Source: JALYXI01 sp963795835 (GTDB lineage: Bacteria; Acidobacteriota; Terriglobia; Bryobacterales; Bryobacteraceae). From it: a stretch of DNA of 64,000 nucleotides. The notes beneath the pieces were generated by a model. That model was not told the DNA's origin and ran no database searches. It saw only the letters and a program-made list of their open reading frames with translations. Positions 18,160-27,823 of this stretch are shown here, piece after piece. Both the position numbers and the translations under genes were made by a program. Positions within the stretch are counted from its first letter, which is position 1; each line of letters begins with the position of its first letter. The stretch is taken from positions 62,001 to 126,000 of the forward strand of contig CAWCJC010000012.1 in assembly GCA_963795835.1 (NCBI GenBank). Reading direction: 5' to 3'.

Positions 18160-19602
18160 ATGGAAGCTCAAAACCTCAGGAACCGGTTCATTCCAAAGAC
18201 ACTTGTACCAGTGGTGCAACCCTATGGAAGCGCTCCAACGTTTCAAGCCACTGGAGTTTCCGGTCCCGAAAACACCTTTGCGGCGGCCTATGGCATCGGG
18301 GTTGTCTATCTTTTTTTCTTATTCAGCCACGCCTCGGAATTTATTGATACTACCGGAAGGCTGCACATGGTGGTTTTCGTCGCGCTGCTTGCCGCGATTG
18401 CAGCAATTGCCTCGGGCAAAATCCCTAGCCTGTTTGAGTCGAAAGCCGGGCTGACACTTTCCCTTTTCACTGTGTTCCTCATCCTGAGTATCCCTTTCAG
18501 CTCTTGGAAAGGGGGCAGTTTTCACAGTTTCCTCGATTCGTGGTGGAAGTCGTACATTGCTTTCTTCCTGGTGGGCTCGCTCATCTTCACCGCCCAGCAA
18601 ATGCGGAAATCGCTCTTTGTGCTGGGTCTGGGGACTATCGGAATTATATATTTCTCCTTCAAGGCCACAAAGATGAACGATGATGGCCGGCTCTCGGTAG
18701 AATACGGCAGCCTGGGCAATTCAAACGATCTCGCCGGCGCGTTGCTAATGGGATTGCCGTTTCTGCTTTATGTTGTTCTGGATAAGAAGCGCTCGGCTCT
18801 GATTCGCCTGATCTTCTCAGGACTAACCTGCGTTCTTCTATTGGTTGTTTTCAAAACGGGGTCCCGGTCCGGCTTAATCGCGATGGCGGTCATGGCCGCG
18901 CTGGTTTTTTTTAAAACCAGCGCTGGCAACAAACTGAAAATCGTGGTCGTCTGCGCAGTCGCCGCCGCGATTCTTCCTCTGGTCGCCGGCAATGCTCTGA
19001 TGGCCCGTTACAAAACTATGTTTCAGACTTCCGTTACCGCCGGCATGTCTGACGATGTAGCTTCGGCCGTGGAGTCCACTCAGGCACGAAGACAACTGAT
19101 TTATAACGCCATTGAACTTACTTTGCGGCACCCGGTTTTTGGGGTCGGCCTGGGAAACTTCTCCAATCAAAGCGCCGAGCTTGAGATATCGAAGGGACAT
19201 CAGCCACTTTGGTTCACTTCTCACGATATTTATCTTCTGGTGTCATCGGAAACGGGAGTGGTGGGGATTGTGCTTTATATGGCAACGATCATTTTTACTT
19301 TCGCGAGCCTGGTCAGAATCGAACGCGCCGCTAAGCGGGAAGCAGGGCTGGAGGATCTCGCCAACATGGCCTTTTGTATCTTGATGGGACTGGTTGCGTT
19401 TGCCTCGAGTGGCGTGTTCAGCACGAATGCCTACACAGCGCAGTTACCTTTGCTGGCGGGGCTCGCCGCGGCTCTGGACCGGATTGCCAGACCCATCCTG
19501 GTACAGGCGGAAGCGCGGCGGCTGGAGCACTTCCGTCAATCCATTCCGGTGAAGCCCAGTAAATACGCACAAGTCGCTACTTCGGCTTTTTCTGTTCGTT
19601 AG
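18160..19602 (+). CDS. O-antigen ligase / Wzy-type polymerase family membrane protein
   Basis: 480 residues with about ten membrane helices. A large outside loop (about residues 285-345) carries the Wzy_C-type region with RRQLIYNAIELTLRHPVFGVGLGN and the ligase-family histidine GHQPLWFTSHDIYL. Enzymes of this family join lipid-linked glycan units (Wzy polymerases) or transfer them to lipid A core or protein (WaaL, PglL). The start at 18160 gives a soluble leader before the first helix. It lies 3 bases before asnB and belongs to the plus-strand glycan operon. Polymerase versus ligase cannot be decided here. Confidence 0.82.
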   Translation: MEAQNLRNRFIPKTLVPVVQPYGSAPTFQATGVSGPENTFAAAYGIGVVYLFFLFSHASEFIDTTGRLHMVVFVALLAAIAAIASGKIPSLFESKAGLTLSLFTVFLILSIPFSSWKGGSFHSFLDSWWKSYIAFFLVGSLIFTAQQMRKSLFVLGLGTIGIIYFSFKATKMNDDGRLSVEYGSLGNSNDLAGALLMGLPFLLYVVLDKKRSALIRLIFSGLTCVLLLVVFKTGSRSGLIAMAVMAALVFFKTSAGNKLKIVVVCAVAAAILPLVAGNALMARYKTMFQTSVTAGMSDDVASAVESTQARRQLIYNAIELTLRHPVFGVGLGNFSNQSAELEISKGHQPLWFTSHDIYLLVSSETGVVGIVLYMATIIFTFASLVRIERAAKREAGLEDLANMAFCILMGLVAFASSGVFSTNAYTAQLPLLAGLAAALDRIARPILVQAEARRLEHFRQSIPVKPSKYAQVATSAFSVR

Positions 19603-19605
19603 CTC

Positions 19606-21550
19606 ATGTGCGGAATCGCCGGCTTTTTCACCCGTGATCGCGGCATAGATCCCGCGATTCAACAGCGCACCGTCAAAGCCATGACGGATGTCATCTCCCA
19701 TCGTGGGCCGGATGACCAGGGTTTCTTCACTGCCCCGGGTGTCGCATTAGGGCATCGCCGGCTCAGCATCATTGACGTCTCCAGCCACGGCCATCAGCCG
19801 ATGTTCAATGAGACGGGCGATCTCGCGATCATCTACAACGGCGAAGTCTATAACCATGGCGATCTCCGTCCGGCGCTCGAAGCGGCCGGCCATGTTTATA
19901 GATCCCATTGCGACACGGAAACAATAATCCACTCCTACGAACAGCACGGCCCGGATTGCGTGCGGCAGTTTCGGGGCATGTTCTCGTTTCGCGATTTACG
20001 ACGCGAAAACCGGGACTCTTTTCTGCGCTCGCGATCGACTGGGCATCAAACCGCTTTACTACTACTTCGATGGACAGGTATTTGTCTTCGGATCGGAGAT
20101 CAAAGCCCTTTTGGAGCATCCTTCGGTTTCTGCCCGCCTGGATTCCCGCCAGATCCCCGAGTATCTCTCGTTCGGTTATTTGAGCGGTGAAGAAACCTTG
20201 TTCCAGGGTATTCGCAAGTTGATGCCCGGCCATACGCTCACCCTTTCCCGTGATGGTTTCGAGCCGCAGATTCGCCAATACTGGGAGCTGCCCACAGCGC
20301 AAACCGCTGAGACACGCCCGGATGCCGAATGGATTCGGGACTGCCGCGAGCGCCTGGAGCAAGCGGTCCGCTTGCGCCTGATGAGCGATGTTCCGCTCGG
20401 GATGTTCTTAAGCGGCGGCGTGGACTCAAGCGCCATCGCCGCTCTGATGCAGCGCATGGTGGGCGAACCGGTTAAGACCTTCGCTGTCGGATATCGGGAA
20501 GCGGAATTCAGCGAGCTCGATTACGCTCGCCATGTAGCCGGCCAGATTGGAACGGATCATCACGAGATCGTAATCGGGATGGAAGATTTCTTCAACACGC
20601 TTCCCGAACTGATCTGGCATGAAGACGAACCAATCAGCTGGCCGTCCAGCGTCTCGCTGTATCACGTGTCGGAGCTTGCGGCCAAAAAGGTGAAAGTCGT
20701 CTTAACCGGTGAGGGCAGTGACGAATTGTTTGCCGGCTATGGCCGATATCGTTATCAACTGATGAGCCAGGCGCAGATGCAAACCTACGGCAGGGTTCCG
20801 GAAGGGATTCGCTCATCCATCCGCAAGCAGATTGCCACTTCGCCGCTGCTGGGAGCGAACTTGCGGCGCAAGCTGAAACACACGGTGCTGGGCCGCAGCG
20901 GCTCGCTCCAATCGCTTTATCTCGAAAACTTTTACGGTGCCTTCTCCGCGAAGGATGTTGAACAGCTTCTGGGCGCGGGCGCCGATACCAGCGCCGCCTA
21001 CGCCACATTCACGAAGTGGTTTGAAAGCGTGCCCGGATTGCCCTATTTGGAGCGCCTCCTCTACGCCGACAAGAAGACCTATCTCGTCGAACTCCTAATG
21101 AAGCAGGACCAGATGAGCATGGCCTCCTCGATTGAGAGCCGAGTGCCGTTCCTTGACCATCCCTTCGTCGAGTTTGCATCGCAAATCCCCCCGAACTTGA
21201 AGCTGCGCGGCAAAGTGGGGAAATACATTCTCAAAGAAGCAATTGCGGATCTGCTTCCCGCCTCCATCATCCACCGCAAGAAGATGGGCTTTCCCACGCC
21301 GCTCAAACAATGGCTGCTTGACCCTTCTGCCGCCTCTCTTTACGATTTCCTGCTCGAAAAGGACTCGCTGCTAGCCGAGCACCTGGATCGGACGGCCCTC
21401 ACTCAGCTTTTGGCCCGTCACAGAAACGGCAGCGAAGACGCCACGGACCGGATCTGGAATCTGCTCAATCTCCAATTGTGGGGCGACATCTTCCTGCGCG
21501 GCCGCCGGGCCCGCTGGGCGGAAGGCATGTTCCCCGCAGTGGCAGCCTGA
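19606..21550 (+). CDS. asnB: Glutamine-hydrolysing asparagine synthase-type amidotransferase (frameshifted)
   Basis: About 647 residues when the frame is restored. Class II glutaminase domain first: Cys2 nucleophile in MCGIAGFF, HRGPDDQG, YNGEVYN. Then the synthetase domain with the pyrophosphate loop LSGGVDSSAIAAL and LTGEGSDELFAGYGRY. The frame breaks at 19990 (TTTCGCG); dropping one C gives MFSFAIYDAKTG and leads into the second half. In a glycan locus such proteins often amidate sugar carboxylates or accompany EPS/exosortase systems rather than make free asparagine. Both remain possible. Followed 4 bases later by a GT4 gene. Confidence 0.88.
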
Positions 21551-21554
21551 CCCA

Positions 21555-22753
21555 ATGAAAATTTTATGGGTCAAAACGGACTTCCTCCATCCGACCAATC
21601 GCGGGCGGGCAGATCCGCACGCTCGAAACACTGCGTCAACTGCATAAGAATAACGAAGTCCACTACATCGCCTACGACAATCCGTCGGAGCCGGAAGGCG
21701 TTCGCCGCGCGCCGGAGTATTCTTCGTTCGCTTATCCGATCAACCGCCCGATTCCCAGCCGCGGCACACCAAGGTTTTTTGGCCAGCTTGCCCGCAATCT
21801 GGTTTCGCCGCTGCCCTTGGCCGTGGGGCGCTATGTTTCGGCTGAAATGCGCAGCAAGCTGCTTTCACTGACCACCGCGCACCGTTTCGATTGCGTGGTC
21901 TGCGATTTTCTCTCCGTCGCGCCGAACCTGCCGAATCTGTCGCGTTCCGTCCTGTTCCAGCACAATGTGGAGACCGTAATTTGGCGGCGTCATGCCGAAC
22001 ATGCGGGTTCCGCCGCTCGGAAAGCGTATTTCAAACTGCAGGCTGAGCGCATGTTCCGGTATGAGCGCGAAGCCTGCCGTGAGGCCGCACACGTGATCGC
22101 CGTCTCCGAGCAGGATGCCTCTGAGATGCGTACGCTGTTCGGCGTGACCCGTGTTTCTCCCGTCTCGACGGGTGTCGACCTCGATTACTTCGCTGCGCCC
22201 GCAAACTCCTCCACCGCCGACTCGATTGTCTTTGTCGGCGCAATGGACTGGCTGCCGAATATCGATGGCGCTCGCTGGTTCACCACGGAAGTGTTGCCTC
22301 TCATCCGGCTGAAGCGTCCACGAACCAGGCTGATCCTGGCGGGCCGCTCCCCGGTCCCGGAACTCTTGGCGCCTGCCCGCCTCGGATCCGCTGATTGAAG
22401 TAACCGGCACCGTCCCCGACGTGCGCCCGTATCTGTGGAATGCCGCCATTTCCGTTGTGCCACTGCGCATCGGCGGCGGAACGCGCTTGAAAATCTACGA
22501 AGCCATGGCGGCGGGCGTTCCCGTCGTCGCAACCACCGTAGGGGCGGAGGGCCTGGCCGTTACCTCCGGACGCGACATCGCACTGGCCGATACGCCCGAA
22601 GCCTTTGCCGCGCGCTGCCTGGAGCTGCTCGATTCGCCGGAGCGTGCGGCCAGGCAAGCCTCTTCCGCGCTCGCGCTGGTGACGGAGCGCTTCTCCTGGG
22701 CGCAGGTGGGCCGCCATTTCGAATCGATTCTGGAATCTGCATGCGCCGCTTAA
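21555..22753 (+). CDS. Glycosyltransferase family 4 (two frameshifts)
   Basis: About 398 residues when two +1 frame changes are corrected: one G of GGG at 21603-21605 (giving TNRGGQIRTLETLRQLH) and one C of CCC at 22376-22378 (giving LAPAASDPLIEVTGTVPD). N-terminus MKILWVKTDFLHPTNRGG is the acceptor-binding Rossmann half. Middle motifs include FQHNVETVIWRRH and VIAVSEQD. The donor half carries VPLRIGGGTRLKIYEAMAAG with the EX7E glutamates. This resembles the TIGR03087-like GT4 enzymes found with EPS loci. The 3' end overlaps the next gene by 13 bases. Confidence 0.85.
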
Positions 22754-24267
22754 CCTCCGTAGATTACGCGGTGCTGATCGCGATCGCCGCTGCATTCCTG
22801 TTCTTCTTCCGCACTGTCCCCTCTACGCAGCCGTATCTCTACGACGAATCCGATTACATGAATGCGGGCGAGCGCGGCCTCTTGAACAACTTTCTCGAAA
22901 CGCCTACTACGTCTTTCTTTGGATTCGTCGACATCGGGCTGCACCACAACAAACTCGACCAGCGAGCAAGTCTTTCGGATATTGTTCGTGGTAGCCATGA
23001 CATCGATTTCTACCGCCATTTCCACGGGCCGATCTACTACTACTGGATCGCGTTAGTCTCCCCGCTGGTCCATGGAAGCGAATACTGGATGCGCTTCTCC
23101 GGATTCGTATTTCACCTGCTGACGTTCTTCGCAATCGCGATCGGCGTCTTCGTCCTGACGGGCCGGCGCTCTGCCGCACTGGTGGCATCGTTTCTTTACC
23201 TCTTCGGCCAGGCGAGCATCTCTACCGCCGCCACCATCGCGTCTCACGCGCCTTACGTCTTTTTTACAGCGCTGACCCTGCTCCTGTTCGCCCGTTATCT
23301 GCAAACCGGTTCTCCACGGACGTGGTATCTCACGACGGCCGCGTTCGCGGGTGCTTTCTGCAGCATCGATTACGCGATTCTCCTGCTGGTCACCTTTGCG
23401 CTCTGTCTATTCTTCTTTCGGCGCGAGCGGACTCTGCCCTGGCCCATGCTGTTCCGCTCCGCTCTTTTGTTCCTGGGCCTGCTTCTTGTCCTCTGGCCTT
23501 TCGGTGTGCTGAAGCTGTCGGCTTTGAAAGGCTATCTCTATATCGCCTACCTGGCCATGCAGCGCAAAGGCTCTTATGGCGACTATGGCCCGTTCACCGT
23601 TTGGTGGCAGCGCTTCATCGGGGCTCCAGTGGAATACTCGATCGATCTCGTGGCGCTGGTCGGCGTCTTTGCGCTTTGGCGCCAGCCCTCCGTACGCAAG
23701 TACCGCGCCGTGCTGTTGCCCTGTCTGATTTATGCCTTCTTCATGCTGCTCACCACGTTGAAGAACACGTCACTCAACCCGACTTACGTCTCGTCCATCC
23801 TGCCCCCTTTAGCGATCGTGAGCGGAACCGCCTTGGCAGCCCTTACCGAACGCATCTCCGCCGCGGTTCGGGTCGCGGTGACTGCGACGATTCTCGCCGC
23901 AACAGCTATGGGTGGTTATGCCCTGGTCTTGCGCCACGCGGACGATCCCACAGGCCCCAATTCAGACGCTAAGTTAATCGCATCCATACGGAGTTCCGGC
24001 TTTACGGACCGCTCTTTGATCGTGCCTTATGAGATTCTTCCCACGCTGAGTTACTACTTTCCCCAGCTCAAGCTGCACTCTTACCTGACTACGGATGATG
24101 CCGCCGCTGTTCAGCAGAAGCTCCGCGATTACGATGCTTCAGGAATTGTCTATCGGCCCCGACCCGCTGATACCCTGCCCGCCCAGCTGCAGGCCCGCCA
24201 AATGCGCGAACAAGACGTGGGCGATCCGGCCCACACCGTGATCTACTACCTCGATGGCCGTAGCTAG
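22741..24267 (+). CDS. GT39-like (ArnT/PMT family) integral membrane glycosyltransferase
   Basis: 508 residues with about eleven membrane helices. The first periplasmic loop carries YLYDESDYMNAGERG, with the acidic catalytic motif expected for lipid-phosphate-sugar-dependent GT-C enzymes, and a later loop has HGPIYYYWIALV. It likely transfers a sugar from a polyprenyl-phosphate donor on the outer face of the inner membrane. ATG 22741 lies within the 3' end of the GT4 gene (13-base overlap); the frame is open further upstream but only as the shadow of that gene. Overlaps the next GT2 by 14 bases. Confidence 0.8.
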   Translation: MRRLTSVDYAVLIAIAAAFLFFFRTVPSTQPYLYDESDYMNAGERGLLNNFLETPTTSFFGFVDIGLHHNKLDQRASLSDIVRGSHDIDFYRHFHGPIYYYWIALVSPLVHGSEYWMRFSGFVFHLLTFFAIAIGVFVLTGRRSAALVASFLYLFGQASISTAATIASHAPYVFFTALTLLLFARYLQTGSPRTWYLTTAAFAGAFCSIDYAILLLVTFALCLFFFRRERTLPWPMLFRSALLFLGLLLVLWPFGVLKLSALKGYLYIAYLAMQRKGSYGDYGPFTVWWQRFIGAPVEYSIDLVALVGVFALWRQPSVRKYRAVLLPCLIYAFFMLLTTLKNTSLNPTYVSSILPPLAIVSGTALAALTERISAAVRVAVTATILAATAMGGYALVLRHADDPTGPNSDAKLIASIRSSGFTDRSLIVPYEILPTLSYYFPQLKLHSYLTTDDAAAVQQKLRDYDASGIVYRPRPADTLPAQLQARQMREQDVGDPAHTVIYYLDGRS

Positions 24268-25402
24268 CCTGGTTGCGAGCGCGGTCTTCGTGGCAAGCAC
24301 GAGCGCGATTCTCTATGTCCTGGCTGGCTACCCTCTGCTGCTGGCCCGCATCGCCCGCCGCCAGGTCCGCACCATCCAGAAGGACGACACCGAACGCACC
24401 GTCTCGGTCATCATCGCGGTTCGAAATGGGGAAAATTTCCTCGCCGCCAAGTTGAATTCCATCCTGGCCTCGAACTATCCCCGCGACCGCATGCAGATCA
24501 CGGTGGTTTCCGATGGATCGGACGATCGCACCGATGAAATTGCCCGTTCCTTTCAGGACAGCGGCGTCGCATTCTTTCGGAATGAGCGCAGGGGCAAGGC
24601 GGCCGCTGTGAACACAGGAATCGCGAATGCCACTGGCGAAATCCTGATCCTGACCGATGTGCGCCAGACGCTGGACCCGAATAGCATCCGAAACGTGGTG
24701 GCTTGTTTTGGCGACCCAACCGTAGGCGCGGTTTCCGGAGAACTGTCCATCCGCCAGGGTGTGAGCGCCGAAGAGGCCGATACAGGCCTTTACTGGCGTT
24801 ACGAGGTCTTCATCCGCAAGCAAATGAGCCGCGTGGATTCCACGTTCGGCACCAATGGACCCTTCTATGCTTTGCGGCGGTCGCTGGCGGTTCCCATTCC
24901 CGAAGATACCCTCCTCGACGACGTTTACCTGCCGCTGGCGGCGTTCTTCCAGGGCTATCGTTTGATCCTGGAGGAGTCCGCAAAGGCTTTCGATTACCCT
25001 ACAAACCTCACATCCGAATTTCAGCGGAAAGTGCGAACTCAAGCCGGGCTTTACCAAATCCTGCAGCAATATCCGCAGTTGCTCTCCTCATGCAATCGCA
25101 TGCGGGTCCACTTCCTTTCGGCCAAGTTCGGTCGCCTGATGATGCCCTTTCTGTTGATCCTGGTAGCAATCTCCAGCCTGGGTTTACCGCAACCCTTTCG
25201 CGAAATCGCGGTTACCTGCCAGGCGCTGTTTTACTTAACTGCCCTGGCGGACCAATGGATTCCGCAACGCTCACCTCTGAAGCGCATTTCCTCCCCGGTT
25301 CGAACTTTCGTGGTCCTGATGGCAGCGGCGTTCATGGCGCTCAAAATCTTTTTCGTGCCGCCCCGCGCGCTTTGGAAGGAAACCAGCGTCAGGGTGCGAT
25401 GA
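24254..25402 (+). CDS. Membrane glycosyltransferase family 2 (BcsA/HAS-like topology)
   Basis: 382 residues. One N-terminal membrane helix (residues about 7-28), GT-A domain with VSVIIAVRNGENFLAAKLNS, VVSDGSDDRTDE, the DXD-like LILTDVRQTLDP, TNGPFYALRR and the late acidic motif LLDDVYLPL. Then RKVRTQAGLYQILQQ replaces the canonical QxxRW, and three C-terminal helices follow. This fits poly-glycan synthases of the PgaC/hyaluronan type in shape, which makes it a candidate partner of the TPR/beta-barrel protein at 27824-29798. Overlaps the GT39-like gene by 14 bases and the convergent UbiA gene by 14 bases. Confidence 0.82.
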   Translation: MAVASLVASAVFVASTSAILYVLAGYPLLLARIARRQVRTIQKDDTERTVSVIIAVRNGENFLAAKLNSILASNYPRDRMQITVVSDGSDDRTDEIARSFQDSGVAFFRNERRGKAAAVNTGIANATGEILILTDVRQTLDPNSIRNVVACFGDPTVGAVSGELSIRQGVSAEEADTGLYWRYEVFIRKQMSRVDSTFGTNGPFYALRRSLAVPIPEDTLLDDVYLPLAAFFQGYRLILEESAKAFDYPTNLTSEFQRKVRTQAGLYQILQQYPQLLSSCNRMRVHFLSAKFGRLMMPFLLILVAISSLGLPQPFREIAVTCQALFYLTALADQWIPQRSPLKRISSPVRTFVVLMAAAFMALKIFFVPPRALWKETSVRVR

Positions 25403-26363
25403 CAGCGGTCGGCACGAAGATCTGGTGCAGAACGGGAACATCCACAAACAGCAAAAAGACCATCACCACGGTGCAGCAGATCACCGCTGCCATCAACCCG
25501 GGCTCGCGGTACAGGCCCTCCGGGCGCTGCACGGCGGAGTCTTCCTTGAAAGACAGCGCCAGATATTGCGCCATCACCAAGGCCACTAGAGGGAACGACA
25601 GAATCAGCTCCAGCCGGTACCGCACGATGAACGCGCCGAAAAACAGCATGGCGTGTGCCGCGTAAAACATGATCGAAACCAGCAAGCGCTGTTCGGTGTA
25701 ATAACGGAAGCTCTTACGGTACGCGGCGCTACGGGTGGCATCGCCAATGTCCCGATACTCCGCATAGCGCTTGATCGCCATGAAGTAGCAGCCCACCATC
25801 CAGTAGCTGATCAGTAATGACGTAGGAGGGACAGCCACAATCCCGGTCATGTACCAACCCGCAAGCATACGGAGCGGATTGTTTACTGATTCGGACAACA
25901 CATCCAGGTAGGGCACATCTTTACTGCGCACCGGCGGAATGTTGTAAATGCAGCCCATCACCCACAGCGTCAGCATTGTGATGGTAAACGGCAGCGACAC
26001 CTGCCAGCTCAGCCACAAGCCCGCCACCATCAACGCAATCCATTCCGCGTACGCAAGCGGCAGGCTCACCTTGCCCGAAGGCACAGGCCTCAAGTACTTC
26101 GTGGGGTGCTTCAGGTCGAATGGCGCGTCTAGAACTTCATTGATGACGTAGTTGCTGGAGGCAATCAGACAGATTGCCAGAAACCCGATCAGAAGCGTCC
26201 ACGGGTTCAACGAATGCCACTTGTCGCGCTCGAGTGAGAGCGCAACAATAATGCCCGGCAACACGAAAACGTTCTTCACCCAGTGATCGGCCCTGGCAAT
26301 CTGCAAGTGGCCCATCAGGGTGGGTTTTGCGTTCACTCGATACGAAGTCTCCATTTCGAACAC
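25389..26363 (-). CDS. UbiA-family prenyltransferase, decaprenyl-phosphate phosphoribosyltransferase-like
   Basis: 324 residues with about nine membrane helices. The first Asp-rich motif NEVLDAPFDLKHPTK and the second DVPYLDVLSES are those of UbiA enzymes. The N-terminal RADHWVKNVFVLPG resembles the R-x-x-W-x-K-N segment of DPPR synthases, which join PRPP to polyprenyl phosphate to make the lipid-linked ribose precursor of D-arabinan. In this setting it may supply a lipid-linked pentose to the nearby glycan genes. Start is GTG 26363 or ATG 26354; no clear ribosome binding site decides between them. Confidence 0.78.
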   Translation of the reverse strand: MFEMETSYRVNAKPTLMGHLQIARADHWVKNVFVLPGIIVALSLERDKWHSLNPWTLLIGFLAICLIASSNYVINEVLDAPFDLKHPTKYLRPVPSGKVSLPLAYAEWIALMVAGLWLSWQVSLPFTITMLTLWVMGCIYNIPPVRSKDVPYLDVLSESVNNPLRMLAGWYMTGIVAVPPTSLLISYWMVGCYFMAIKRYAEYRDIGDATRSAAYRKSFRYYTEQRLLVSIMFYAAHAMLFFGAFIVRYRLELILSFPLVALVMAQYLALSFKEDSAVQRPEGLYREPGLMAAVICCTVVMVFLLFVDVPVLHQIFVPTAVIAP

Positions 26364-26403
26364 TCATCATTGCACGGCTACCTTTACAATGAAATAAGTC
26401 CTT

Positions 26404-26772
26404 ATGGCTATTACCACTGTTCTCACGGGTGTACTTCTGATCGCGCTCGGCATAGGCGGTTACGTCGGCACCGGCAGCGAGCACAAGACCGCGCTGATCC
26501 CAGTGCTCTTCGGCATCCCCATTCTGATCTGCGGTCTGCTGGCCGCCAAGGCCGCCCGCCGCGCCCTGGTGATGCACATCGCGGTGGGGTTGGGTTTGCT
26601 CGCGTTCCTCGGCAGTATCGTGCAATTCATCAAAGGCGTAAATGGCGGAGCGATACAGACCCGCCCAATGGCCGTCGAAGCGCAAGGACTAATGGCGCTG
26701 ATTACAGCCTGTTTCGTGGGCCTGGCGATTCACTCCTTCGTGGTGGCGCGAAAAACCCGCTCAGCCCGCTAG
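26404..26772 (+). CDS. Small four-helix membrane protein of unknown function
   Basis: 122 residues, four predicted membrane helices: about 4-22, 30-47, 52-72 and 95-113. Cytoplasmic or external loops are very short, with SEHKTALIP between helices 1 and 2 and KGVNGGAIQTRP before helix 4. No family recognised. It is divergent from the UbiA gene (40 bases between starts) and overlaps the convergent STELLO-like gene by 12 bases. Role unknown. Confidence 0.65.
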   Translation: MAITTVLTGVLLIALGIGGYVGTGSEHKTALIPVLFGIPILICGLLAAKAARRALVMHIAVGLGLLAFLGSIVQFIKGVNGGAIQTRPMAVEAQGLMALITACFVGLAIHSFVVARKTRSAR

Positions 26773-27753
26773 TTCCGCCAGCCATAGCTGCAGCAGGGGC
26801 AGCTCTTTCGCCGGTACGATGTCCGCTCTCACCAGTGCTTCGTAACACAGCAGGACGTTCTTCCCGGTTTCCTTCGGATCCGGCGCAAGTGAAAGACCGC
26901 TTAGGATCTCTACAATCCGCACATTATTTAAATAGCCCGGCACTTCGTCCCGAAAGTCTTTGATCAGGGAGTGCTGGTTGCGCTCTTGAAATACAGTCGC
27001 TTCCCGAAATGCAATCGCCTTCCCCATGGCATACAGGCAGGCTTCCGCCACGAACGAGCGCCAGATATCGGTCATGCGGAAGCTGACATAGGCAGGCAGA
27101 TAGAGCAGCGGAAACGCCTCGCGCCAGAAAATCGTGTTCTGTGAATTGAAGGGACAATACGTCCCCGGCTCCAGCACCACTGTGTTGGCATGGAACTTCG
27201 TTTCGGCCACCGTGGTCAGCCGGTACACGGCATCTACGTCGGGGTCCCCATCCGCAAGATATTGCTGAACGGGACAATCGTACGCGCGCGCTTCACCCAA
27301 TTCGGAACGGTGCGCCAGGCTCTCGGTAATCAATTCGAGAGGGAAGCCGCGCGGCCAGATCCGGTCTTCGGTGAAATGTGTGTAGACGTTCTCCCATCCT
27401 TTCTTGCGCACCGGCCTGCCGGTAACCTCTCGCCCGATCCCCTGAAGGAACGAATCGTACGGAATGTTATCGTCGTCCGTCTCGGCGATGGTCTCCGCGC
27501 CCCGCGCCGCCGCCCACAGATACCCCACATTCTTGCGGGCGTAATGATTGAACGGACACTCCGCCGCAAACCGGCCCATCCCCAACTGCTCCTCTGCGGC
27601 AAGGAAGCTGACCCCCGGATACTGCCAAGCCGCCGGCGTCTTCTTATCGCCGACAACCAGGAACGTCCAATCTGCGCACGTGCTCGCAATCTTGCGGACT
27701 GCTTCGGTCGGCGGGTTGATCGTCGTAATGACAATCGTGTTTTGAGAAGGCAT
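26761..27753 (-). CDS. STELLO/DUF288-like glycosyltransferase
   Basis: 330 residues. The opening IVITTINPPTEAVRKIA, then VVGDKKTPAAW, LGMGRFAAECPFNHYARKNVGYLWA and the acidic AETDDDNIPY match STELLO (DUF288) proteins. In plants these are Golgi proteins linked to cellulose synthase function, and the family also occurs in animals and bacteria. TDDDN is the probable metal/donor site. No signal peptide, so cytoplasmic. The start is 70 bases from the divergent TPR/beta-barrel gene, suggesting co-regulation. Its role in bacteria is essentially uncharacterised. Confidence 0.78.
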   Translation of the reverse strand: MPSQNTIVITTINPPTEAVRKIASTCADWTFLVVGDKKTPAAWQYPGVSFLAAEEQLGMGRFAAECPFNHYARKNVGYLWAAARGAETIAETDDDNIPYDSFLQGIGREVTGRPVRKKGWENVYTHFTEDRIWPRGFPLELITESLAHRSELGEARAYDCPVQQYLADGDPDVDAVYRLTTVAETKFHANTVVLEPGTYCPFNSQNTIFWREAFPLLYLPAYVSFRMTDIWRSFVAEACLYAMGKAIAFREATVFQERNQHSLIKDFRDEVPGYLNNVRIVEILSGLSLAPDPKETGKNVLLCYEALVRADIVPAKELPLLQLWLAELAG

Positions 27754-27823
27754 AGAGTCGTCTCATCTTATCGATTTCCTGGAGACAAAAACTCGTCTGC
27801 CCGCACTCCGTTGCTAACCGGAC

